Assembly (NCBI GenBank): GCA_904420255.1
Contig: CAJFUT010000099.1
Location: forward strand, 1 to 7,719
Source: an uncultured Angelakisella sp.
GTDB taxonomy: Bacteria; Bacillota; Clostridia; Oscillospirales; Ruminococcaceae
Direction of reading: 5' to 3'
DNA length: 7,719 nucleotides
The notes beneath the pieces are model-generated. The model had not been told where the DNA came from. It ran no database searches and saw only the letters and a list, made by a program, of their open reading frames with translations. This document shows, in pieces, positions 1-4,903 of the stretch. A program made the translations under genes and the position numbers. Numbering within the stretch: position 1 is the stretch's first letter; each line of letters begins with the position of its first letter.

Positions 1-444
1 CCCAATCCCATGGTGGCGTATGATACCCCGGATTTCACCGGCGAGGCGGGCTTTGCCATCACCGCCCTGCCCCAGGTGGAGGATATGACCCTGGAGAGCT
101 GCTGGCTCATCGGCGGCACGGTGGCCCAGCTGGACTATAAAATCGAGCTGGGGATTGAGGCTTTCTTCCGTGTGGCGGTGGACACCGGGGAGGACATCAG
201 CGGCGTCTATCTGGACAGCTGGGAGGAGGACGTCACCAGCGATATGGACGGGGTGCCGGTGCGCCACCGGGCCAGCGCCGGCGGGCCCGCCCTGGTGACC
301 TGGAGCAAAAACGGCTATGCCTTCTCCCTTTATTTTCCCCATTCCCCCATGGGGATGGCCGGGGGGCTCACCCCCAATTTCCTGGAGGAGGTGGCGCTTT
401 CCCCGGAGCTGGCCCCGGGCTATGTCCCGGTTTACAATGGATAA
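1..444 (+). CDS. Unidentified protein, C-terminal part (5' end outside window)
   Basis: Frame 1 is open from the first base (P-N-P-M-V-A-Y...) to a TAA at 442-444, so the ATG at 10 is probably an internal methionine and the true start lies upstream. About 147 residues are visible. They are acidic, rich in aromatic residues and beta-like, with no membrane segment and no cysteine cluster. The only visible cysteine is in the ESCWLIGG stretch. Near the C-terminus, W-S-K-N-G-Y-A-F-S-L-Y-F is the kind of W...GY.(F/Y).L strand pattern found in small secreted or anchored DUF4367-like domains of Firmicutes, but the match is weak and I do not assign a family. No recognisable terminator follows the stop. 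The structured repeat begins about 37 bases downstream and could serve as the transcript end. Being a real gene is fairly sure; its function is unknown. Confidence 0.7.
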   Translation, partial: PNPMVAYDTPDFTGEAGFAITALPQVEDMTLESCWLIGGTVAQLDYKIELGIEAFFRVAVDTGEDISGVYLDSWEEDVTSDMDGVPVRHRASAGGPALVTWSKNGYAFSLYFPHSPMGMAGGLTPNFLEEVALSPELAPGYVPVYNG

Positions 445-480
445 GGGAAGCGCCTGTCTTCTTGCTTTGAAAGGGGGAGC

Positions 481-540
481 GTGGTATAATAAGCTCTTCA
501 AGACTTATTATACCACAAGCGCAAAGCGGTTGTGGTATGG
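481..540. repeat. Structured palindromic repeat, copy 1
   Basis: A perfect 13-bp inverted repeat pairs 481-493 (GTGGTATAATAAG) with 504-516 (CTTATTATACCAC) around a 10-base loop. It is followed by AGCGCAAAGCG (518-528) and then by TTGTGGTAT (530-538). That last arm is the exact complement of ATACCACAA (510-518), so the middle arm can pair either leftward or rightward. The second fold also gains a CGC/GCG inner stem closed by AAA. There is no T-run after either hairpin, so a simple intrinsic terminator is not supported. The same architecture recurs about 98-99 bases downstream. It may be a REP/MITE-like intergenic element or part of a structured RNA. Confidence 0.8.
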
Positions 541-544
541 GCCA

Positions 545-557
545 TCCCCGAAGGGGA
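545..557. repeat. Small hairpin between the two repeat copies
   Basis: TCCCC (545-549) and GGGGA (553-557) form a 5-bp GC-rich stem around a GAA loop. It sits in the spacer between the two palindromic units. By itself it could be chance in GC-rich DNA. It is listed because it makes the whole interval from 481 to 627 almost continuously foldable. Confidence 0.4.
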
Positions 558-580
558 CGAGGAAAAGGGCTTTGAAAAAA

Positions 581-640
581 TGGTATAATAGCCTCGCTGA
601 GGCTATTATACCATGAGCGCAAAGCGCGAATGGGATACTG
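581..640. repeat. Structured palindromic repeat, copy 2
   Basis: TGGTATAATAGCCTC (581-595) pairs perfectly with GAGGCTATTATACCA (599-613): a 15-bp stem with a 3-base GCT loop. Next comes AGCGCAAAGCGC (616-627), whose GCGC arms pair around AAA, and then TGGGATA (631-637), which pairs with TATACCA (607-613) with one mismatch. The base of the stem (TGGTATAATA) and the AGCGCAAAGCG box match copy 1. The stem tips differ between the copies, yet each is self-complementary, which suggests that the fold is kept rather than the sequence. Upstream flanks are also related: GCTTTGAAA occurs at 465-472 and again at about 570-577. TGGTATAATA (482-491) and TATTATACCA (604-613) bound the block as inverted repeats, so it could instead be read as one small MITE-like element. 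Confidence 0.8.
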
Positions 641-705
641 AGCCGGTGAGCAGCTGTGGTCCGGTCCCGCGCCATGGCTGGAGGCCAGGGCAGGGAAGGG
701 AAGGG

Positions 706-712
706 AAGGAGG
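706..712 (+). promoter_or_regulatory. Ribosome binding site deciding a GTG start
   Basis: AAGGAGG lies 6 bases upstream of the GTG at 719. It is the best Shine-Dalgarno match in the region and selects that GTG over the in-frame ATGs at 656 and 674, which would add an unconserved, arginine/glycine-rich leader that includes this site. Confidence 0.85.
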
Positions 713-718
713 ACGGCC

Positions 719-1330
719 GTGGGGGAGGAGATCAGGCTCCGGGCGGCTTCGCCTGCCGACGCGGAGCAGGTGCTGGGGATTTATGCCCCTTATGTGCGGA
801 AGACGGCAATCACCTTTGAATACGACGTACCCAGCCTGGAGGAATTCCGCCGGAGGATGGAGAACACCCTGGTGAAATATCCCTACCTTGTGGCGGAGAA
901 AGACGGGGAGATTCTGGGCTACGCCTATCTGGGCAGCTTCAACCGCCGGGCGGCCTACGACTGGTCGGCGGAGGTCAGCATCTACCTGGGGGAGGACAAG
1001 CGGAAAATGGGCCTTGGCAGGAGGCTCTATACGGCGCTGGAGGGGATTTCCCAGGCCCAGCACATTCTCAACCTCAACGCCTGCATCGCTTACCCGGAAA
1101 CGGAAGATGAATACCTGACCCGGAACAGCGTTCAGTTCCACCGGCACCTGGGCTACCGCCTGGTGGGGGAATTCCACCAGTGCGGATATAAATTCGGCAG
1201 ATGGTACAATATGGTCTGGATGGAGAAGCTGCTGGGGGAGCATCCCTCCGTTCCGCTCCCCGTGATCCCCTTCCCGGACCTGGGGCCGGAGGTCCTCCGC
1301 GCCCTGGGGGTGGAGGGGCCCCGCTCCTGA
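719..1330 (+). CDS. GNAT N-acetyltransferase, phosphinothricin acetyltransferase (Pat/Bar)-like
   Basis: A 203-residue protein starting at GTG behind a strong AAGGAGG; the in-frame ATG at 656 is a weaker choice. It has a Gcn5-related acetyltransferase fold: I-R-L-R-A-A-S-P-A-D-A at the N-terminus, the IYAPYV..T.ITFEY stretch typical of the Pat/Bar branch (residues about 21-35), and the acetyl-CoA loop R-K-M-G-L-G (95-100). The C-terminal strand-helix is F-H-R-H-L-G-Y-R-L-V-G-E-F-H, followed by GYKFGRWYNMVWMEK (157-171). The family transfers acetyl from acetyl-CoA to amino groups, for example of phosphinothricin, methionine sulfone/sulfoximine or related amines. The real substrate here cannot be read from sequence. 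A roughly 30-residue tail after the domain is proline-rich and makes the protein slightly longer than Pat/Bar (about 170-185). It is apparently monocistronic and ends at the terminator at 1341. Confidence 0.88.
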   Translation: MGEEIRLRAASPADAEQVLGIYAPYVRKTAITFEYDVPSLEEFRRRMENTLVKYPYLVAEKDGEILGYAYLGSFNRRAAYDWSAEVSIYLGEDKRKMGLGRRLYTALEGISQAQHILNLNACIAYPETEDEYLTRNSVQFHRHLGYRLVGEFHQCGYKFGRWYNMVWMEKLLGEHPSVPLPVIPFPDLGPEVLRALGVEGPRS

Positions 1331-1340
1331 GCCGGGCAAG

Positions 1341-1382
1341 AAAAACCCACAGCCGTCCTTTGGACGGCTGTGGGCTTTTCTT
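1341..1382. terminator. Bidirectional intrinsic terminator between convergent genes
   Basis: CCCACAGCCGTCC (1346-1358) pairs perfectly with GGACGGCTGTGGG (1362-1374): 13 bp with a TTT loop. On the + strand the stem is followed by CTTTTCTT. On the minus strand the AAAAA at 1341-1345 becomes a T-run after the same stem. It lies between the + strand acetyltransferase (stop at 1330) and the minus-strand acetyltransferase (stop at 1404), so it can end both transcripts. Confidence 0.92.
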
Positions 1383-1403
1383 GATATTTCTGAGGGGGGG
1401 GGA

Positions 1404-1853
1404 TCAGTCATCCCCTCCGGAAAAGGATGGCCGCCATGCCATCAGGTATTCCCCTTCGCCGGTGGCGGGATCCACCCCCTCCCGGAGGACCCGGAAGCCC
1501 TGGCTCCGGTAAAACCCCAGGGCCCCGGTGTTTTTCCGGTAGACCGAAAGGGTCAGGAGGGAGCGGCCCTCCTTGCAGCCTTCCAGCAGGGCCCTGCCGA
1601 TCCCCCGGCCCTGGAAGGCGGGGTCCACAAAAAGGGCGCCGATGTGGTCCCCGTCGATGAGGCTGAGGAAGCCCAGTACCCGCCCCTCCCGGACAAAGAC
1701 CCGGGTGTCGGCACGGGGAAGGATCTCGGCTTCCACCATGGGGGCGGAGGCCTCCCAGTAGGCCATGGGGATGAAGCTGTGGGCCAGGCGGCTGGCCTCC
1801 AGCCAGATTTCCATGACCCGGGGGGTATCCGCCGGGGAGTAGGGACGGATCAT
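1404..1853 (-). CDS. GNAT N-acetyltransferase, YjaB-like
   Basis: A 149-residue single-domain acetyltransferase. It opens with M-I-R-P-Y-S-P-A-D. The W-L-E-A-S...A-H-S-F-I stretch (17-28) and the A-L-F-V-D-P-A-F-Q-G-R-G-I-G acetyl-CoA segment (73-86; loop Q-G-R-G-I-G at 81-86) resemble E. coli YjaB and relatives. N-T-G-A-L-G-F-Y-R-S-Q-G-F (108-120) is the usual C-terminal strand-helix. The acceptor substrate is unknown: the family includes small-molecule and protein acetylases. The start is fixed by AAGGAGG (plus-strand 1860-1866) 6 bases upstream, and this site overlaps the TAA of the preceding hydrolase gene. That leaves an 11-base gap and suggests co-transcription as the last gene of the yitT-hydrolase unit. 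It is not closely similar to the other acetyltransferase in the window. Confidence 0.9.
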   Translation of the reverse strand: MIRPYSPADTPRVMEIWLEASRLAHSFIPMAYWEASAPMVEAEILPRADTRVFVREGRVLGFLSLIDGDHIGALFVDPAFQGRGIGRALLEGCKEGRSLLTLSVYRKNTGALGFYRSQGFRVLREGVDPATGEGEYLMAWRPSFSGGDD

Positions 1854-1864
1854 AGGGGGCCTCC

Positions 1865-2734
1865 TTATCTTGTTTTCACCAGGTTCCCCCGGATGAAAGC
1901 CATCAGTTCCTCCCGCTCCTCCTGGGAGGGGGCCCGGCCCAGATGGTCCTCCAGCCGCCGGAGGGCGGCCCCGGGGACGGTGTCCTCCCCGGCCAGGCGG
2001 CAGAGGAGCCGCTGCCGGGCGGCAAATTCCCGGAAGGCGGGCCCGTCCAGCATTTTATCGTGGTGGGCGGGGAGGTACCAGTCCGCCGCCAGCCCTTCCA
2101 GGGTGTCCAGCAGGGGCAGGAGCTTTTCGGCGGTGTAGTGCCAGGGGCTCACATACATATTGAGGTAGCTGCTGTCCCCCAGAAAGACCGCCCTGTCCTC
2201 CGGGATATGGACCAGCACCCCGTCCATGGAGTGGTCCGCGGCGTGGGGGAGAAGGCGGACGGTGACCCCGCCCAGGTCCAGCTCCCCCGGACCGTCCAGG
2301 ATCAGCTGGGGCCGGGGCGGGATGAGCCGCCGGTCCTCTCCGGGGTATTCCTCCCGGATGGTATCCCGGCAGAAGGGGATCTCCAGGCCGTCGGCGATCC
2401 GGCTCTCCATGGCCTCGGTGGTCCATTCCAGCCCTTCCAGGGCCCGGAGCTGCCCGGCGGTCCTTCTGCCGCAGAGGATGGAGGCGCCCGCCGCCTGAAG
2501 GGTGGGCCCTCCCATGACATGGTCCCAGTGCCAGTGGGTGATGCAGGCCCACCGCACCGGGGGGAGCCCCAGGCCGGCCGCCTGCTCCAGCAGCCAGGCG
2601 GCATGGGCCGGGCTGTTGCCGCAGTCCACCGCCAGGGTGGCTTCCCGGCCCGCCACAAGGCCCAGGACGGGACGGTCCCCGCAGGAAACGCTGTCGGAAT
2701 AATAGACGTGCTGTGTCAGGCGGTGCAGCTCCAT
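1865..2734 (-). CDS. Metallo-beta-lactamase-fold metal-dependent hydrolase
   Basis: A 289-residue soluble protein with no signal peptide. The metal-binding signature is complete: H-W-H-W-D-H (67-72), the second-motif histidine in P-H-A-A-D-H-S (H168; H164 also present), the bridging aspartate in F-L-G-D-S (D187), and the final histidine in Y-L-P-A-H-H-D (H224). A helical tail (about 230-289) follows, with a D-H-L-G-R-A-P-S-Q-E-E-R-E-E-L motif of the type seen at the C-terminus of glyoxalase-II-like MBL proteins. Such enzymes hydrolyse thioesters, lactones, phosphoesters or other bonds through one or two zinc or iron ions. The substrate here is not determinable. The ATG is selected by AAGGAGG (plus-strand 2741-2747) 6 bases upstream. 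The frame stays open further upstream, but that part is the antisense of the yitT gene. It lies 32 bases after yitT and 11 bases before the acetyltransferase gene. Confidence 0.92.
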   Translation of the reverse strand: MELHRLTQHVYYSDSVSCGDRPVLGLVAGREATLAVDCGNSPAHAAWLLEQAAGLGLPPVRWACITHWHWDHVMGGPTLQAAGASILCGRRTAGQLRALEGLEWTTEAMESRIADGLEIPFCRDTIREEYPGEDRRLIPPRPQLILDGPGELDLGGVTVRLLPHAADHSMDGVLVHIPEDRAVFLGDSSYLNMYVSPWHYTAEKLLPLLDTLEGLAADWYLPAHHDKMLDGPAFREFAARQRLLCRLAGEDTVPGAALRRLEDHLGRAPSQEEREELMAFIRGNLVKTR

Positions 2735-2766
2735 GATGTTCCTCCTTACGTCCGGGCGGCAGGGCT

Positions 2767-3636
2767 TCAGTTTTCGGTTTGGAAGCCCTTGCCGATGATT
2801 TCGCTGGTGTTGGTGATCATGATGAAGGCGTGGGGCTCCACGCTGCGGACAAAGCGCCGCAGGTGCACCGCCTGCCCCCGGCTCACCACCGAAAGGACCA
2901 GGTAAATCTGATGGTGGGTATAAGCGCCGGTGGCGTTGCAGATGGTGGCCCCCCGGTGGAGTTTGTGGAAGATGAAGTCGCAGATGGGCTCGGGATTTGT
3001 GCAGATGATGTGCATATATTTGCACTGGTTGATGCTTTCAATGACGCCGTCCACCAGGAAGGATTTCATCAGAAGGCCCAGGATGGAGAAAAGCCCCGTC
3101 TGGATGCCGAACACAAAGCAGGCGGAGGCGGCCACCAGGAAGTCCGCCAGCATCAGGGCGGCGCCGATGTTGATGGAGGTGTACTTTTTCAGCAGCATGG
3201 CGATGATGTCGGTGCCGCCGGAGGAGGAGCCGATATTAAAGAGGATGGCGGAGCCCAGGGCCGGCAGCCCCACGGCAAAGATCAGCTCCAGCAGAGGCTC
3301 GCTGGTGAGGGGAGCCTCCATGGGGACGGCCCGTTCCAGGACCCAGATGATCACCGACATGAGGGTGCTGGAGTAGACGGTGGAGAGGCCGAACCGCCGG
3401 CTCAGGAAAAGAAAGCCCACCGCCAGCAGGATCATGTTGAAGAGAAAGACCAGGGTGCCGGTGGAGATATTCGGCAGGAAGCTGCTCACCACAATGGCGA
3501 TGCCGGTGACGCCGCCGATGGTGAAGTTGTTGGGCATCCGGAAAAAATAGGTCCCCAAGGAGATGAGGGCGGTGCCCAGGGTGATCAGCAGGGGGTCACG
3601 GATTTTTGGATCGAGTTTCTGAAGCTTTTCTCTCAT
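2767..3636 (-). CDS. YitT-family membrane protein (DUF161 + DUF2179)
   Basis: A 289-residue integral membrane protein. About five or six hydrophobic helices occupy residues 15-195: around 15-30, 40-54, 60-79, 87-101, 115-134 and 157-195. They include the family signature N-I-G-S-S-S-G-G-T-D-I-I-A (134-146). A cytosolic DUF2179 domain follows (about 205-285) with R-G-A-T-I-C-N-A-T-G-A-Y (228-239), L-V-L-S-V-V-S-R and the closing P-H-A-F-I-M-I-T-N-T-S-E-I-I-G-K-G-F. The length is usual for the family (about 280-290). The biochemical role of YitT proteins is not settled; some annotations suggest transport. I chose the ATG at 3636, which has AGAGG 10 bases upstream. The in-frame ATG at 3666 has no ribosome binding site and would add ten polar residues. 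It is the first gene of a likely three-gene unit with the hydrolase and acetyltransferase. Confidence 0.93.
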   Translation of the reverse strand: MREKLQKLDPKIRDPLLITLGTALISLGTYFFRMPNNFTIGGVTGIAIVVSSFLPNISTGTLVFLFNMILLAVGFLFLSRRFGLSTVYSSTLMSVIIWVLERAVPMEAPLTSEPLLELIFAVGLPALGSAILFNIGSSSGGTDIIAMLLKKYTSINIGAALMLADFLVAASACFVFGIQTGLFSILGLLMKSFLVDGVIESINQCKYMHIICTNPEPICDFIFHKLHRGATICNATGAYTHHQIYLVLSVVSRGQAVHLRRFVRSVEPHAFIMITNTSEIIGKGFQTEN

Positions 3637-3722
3637 AGCGATAAAACCTCTTTTTGAGGGCGGCATATGCTTGGCCCGGGCGGGGGATCCGTCCGGGAGT
3701 GGGAATGTCCCAACCGCCCCCT
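3637..3722 (-). promoter_or_regulatory. Leader (5' UTR) of the yitT-family gene
   Basis: About 85 bases separate the expected transcription start (near 3722) from the ATG at 3636. The leader is GC-rich. In the minus-strand transcript it contains TGGGA-CAT-TCCCA and GGGCGG/CCGCCC complementarities. It also has CCTC-AAAAA-GAGG (3659-3647), a short stem whose 3' arm contains the AGAGG ribosome binding site. The pairing is short, and I recognise no known riboswitch. Confidence 0.3.
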
Positions 3723-3728
3723 TTGGGT

Positions 3729-3756
3729 ATTATAGCGCGTTTCAAGAATGAGTCAA
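3729..3756 (-). promoter_or_regulatory. Sigma-A-type promoter for the yitT-family operon
   Basis: On the minus strand TTGACT (3756-3751) is followed after 16 bases by a perfect TATAAT (3734-3729), close to the consensus of the primary sigma factor. It lies in the 157-base gap between the flavin reductase stop and the yitT start. No clear intrinsic terminator lies between them, so the upstream operon may also read through. Confidence 0.8.
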
Positions 3757-3770
3757 TGCAAATATTGGCG

Positions 3771-3792
3771 GTTTTTGCAGGAGTTTTTGCAG
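3771..3792 (-). repeat. Two 10-bp direct repeats just upstream of the yitT promoter
   Basis: CTGCAAAAAC occurs twice on the minus strand (3792-3783 and 3780-3771), separated by TC, with a 12-base period. The nearer copy ends 14 bases before the -35 box, so the pair spans the zone where activator sites or A-tract UP elements lie. It could be an operator or only A-rich promoter flank. No regulator family can be named from it. Confidence 0.5.
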
Positions 3793-3793
3793 A

Positions 3794-4399
3794 TCAGCCC
3801 TTTCCCGCTGGGGCTTGCCCCCGGGACGGCCGTTTTTTGCGCTTTTTGCGCACCGAAAAGCCGAAGGTCCCCAGCCGCTTCCCAAGGGCATAGTATTCCC
3901 CGTGGGCATAGGCCGCCAGGCCGCAGCGGTCCAGCCGCAGCTTCCCCCCGGCGTCCAGCAGCTCCTCCTCCACGTCCACCGCCACCACGTCGGCCAGAAA
4001 AAGGTCGTGGCTCCCCAGGGGCACCACGTCAAAGACCCGGCATTCCAGGCTCACCGGGCTTTCCCCCAGAATGGGGCAGGAAAGCTCTTTGGCGGGGAGG
4101 GGGGTGAGGCCCAGATGGGCGAATTTGTCCACGTCCCGGCCGGAGCGGACGCCGCAGAAATCGGCGGCCCGGGCCAGGGCGGCGGTGGTGAGGTTGATGG
4201 CGAACTGGCCGCTCTCCTTGATGAGGCCGTAGGAATACCGCTGGGGCCGCACCGAGATGTAGGCCCGGGCCGGGTCGGAGCAGACGTTGCCGGTCCAGGC
4301 CACGGTGATGAGATTGGGCCGCTCCATGGTGCCGCAGGTGACCATGACGGGAGGGACCGGGGCCACCAGGGTCCCGGGGCGCCAGACGATCTTGCTCAT
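3794..4399 (-). CDS. Flavin reductase-family (flavoredoxin-like) FMN-binding protein
   Basis: A 201-residue soluble protein of the flavin reductase-like, FMN-binding split-barrel family. Visible marks are the N-terminal W-R-P-G-T-L-V-A-P-V-P-P-V-M-V-T-C-G (6-23), N-L-I-T-V-A-W-T-G-N-V-C-S-D-P (29-43), I-S-V-R-P-Q-R-Y-S (48-56), and G-Q-F-A-I-N-L-T-T (64-72). D-F-C-G-V-R-S-G-R-D-V-D-K-F (80-93) and the late H-D-L-F-L-A-D-V-V-A-V-D-V (131-143) complete the set. Members bind FMN and either reduce flavin with NAD(P)H or act as electron carriers in anaerobes; which applies here is open. The C-terminus carries a strongly basic tail (R-K-K-R-K-K-R, 184-190) that is not part of the core fold. The start is ATG at 4399 behind AGGAAAGGA with a longish spacer. 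It is 24 bases after the exporter subunit gene and appears to be the last gene of the upstream operon. Confidence 0.92.
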   Translation of the reverse strand: MSKIVWRPGTLVAPVPPVMVTCGTMERPNLITVAWTGNVCSDPARAYISVRPQRYSYGLIKESGQFAINLTTAALARAADFCGVRSGRDVDKFAHLGLTPLPAKELSCPILGESPVSLECRVFDVVPLGSHDLFLADVVAVDVEEELLDAGGKLRLDRCGLAAYAHGEYYALGKRLGTFGFSVRKKRKKRPSRGQAPAGKG

Positions 4400-4423
4400 G
4401 GAAAAAACACATCCTTTCCTGTT

Positions 4424-4903
4424 TCACCGGGAGGACGGGCCGGTTTCCGGGCCGCCGCATTCCCTGGAAAAGCCGTGGTGGAGCATCCGCACAATGGAGG
4501 AAACCAGCAGCAGCGCCACCGCCACCGTCCCGGCGATGCCGAAGGTGTGGATGCCGGTGGAGAGGAACATCTGGGTATCCCCGGCCAGGCAGTATTCCAT
4601 GGTGTAGTAGATGCCGCCGCCGGGGACGAAGGGGAAGATACCCGCCAGCAGGAAGCCGGTGGCGGGGGCCTTGAAGACCCGGGCCATGATTTCGGCGTAG
4701 ACCGCCACGGTGATGGAGCCAAAGAAGTACTGGACGATATCGCTGCCGGTGGGAGCCGCCAGAAGGTAAACCGCCCAGCCCACAGCGCCCCCCAGGGCGG
4801 AGAAGATCAGGGGCAGGCCCCGCTGGTTGAAAATGAGGCAGGCGGCAAGGCAGGCCGCGAAGGCGTAGAAGCAGGGGAGAAGAAAGTCCCGGAGAAATTC
4901 CAT
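4424..4903 (-). CDS. Threonine/serine exporter family, small subunit (ThrE_2/YjjB-like)
   Basis: About 159 residues with four hydrophobic segments (around residues 10-26, 30-50, 60-75 with 80-95, and 115-140) and the family motif A-G-I-F-P-F-V-P-G-G-G-I-Y-Y-T-M-E-Y (about 87-104). It matches the short ThrE_2 half of split ThrE-type transporters, whose partner is encoded directly upstream. Known split systems export threonine/serine, or succinate in the case of E. coli YjjPB, so the substrate is open. The ATG at 4903 overlaps the TGA of the partner by one base. A GTG at 4906 immediately before it is equally plausible, because GGGAGG lies 6 bases from the GTG and 9 from the ATG. Either way the two subunits are translationally coupled. 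The tail after the last helix is polar and short. Confidence 0.92.
   Translation of the reverse strand: MEFLRDFLLPCFYAFAACLAACLIFNQRGLPLIFSALGGAVGWAVYLLAAPTGSDIVQYFFGSITVAVYAEIMARVFKAPATGFLLAGIFPFVPGGGIYYTMEYCLAGDTQMFLSTGIHTFGIAGTVAVALLLVSSIVRMLHHGFSRECGGPETGPSSR

Noticed and set aside
481..516. Repeat hairpin as an intrinsic terminator for the left-edge gene
   Set aside because: The stem is AT-rich and is not followed by a T-run, unlike the clear terminator at 1341-1382. Termination there is possible but unsupported.
481..640. CRISPR array
   Set aside because: There are only two units, they are internally palindromic, and the spacer is too different in character. There are no cas genes nearby.
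656..718. ATG at 656 as start of the Pat/Bar-like acetyltransferase
   Set aside because: The added 21 residues are unlike the family, and the region contains the strong ribosome binding site for the GTG at 719.
368..1411. A 347-codon open frame on the minus strand across the repeat region and the first acetyltransferase
   Set aside because: It crosses a strong terminator and the palindromic repeats, is proline/arginine-rich, and opposes a gene with a clear acetyl-CoA site and ribosome binding site.
2735..3025. N-terminal extension of the MBL hydrolase reading frame
   Set aside because: The frame is open upstream of the ATG at 2734, but the extension overlaps the end of the yitT gene. AAGGAGG sits 6 bases before the ATG at 2734 and the family N-terminus begins there.
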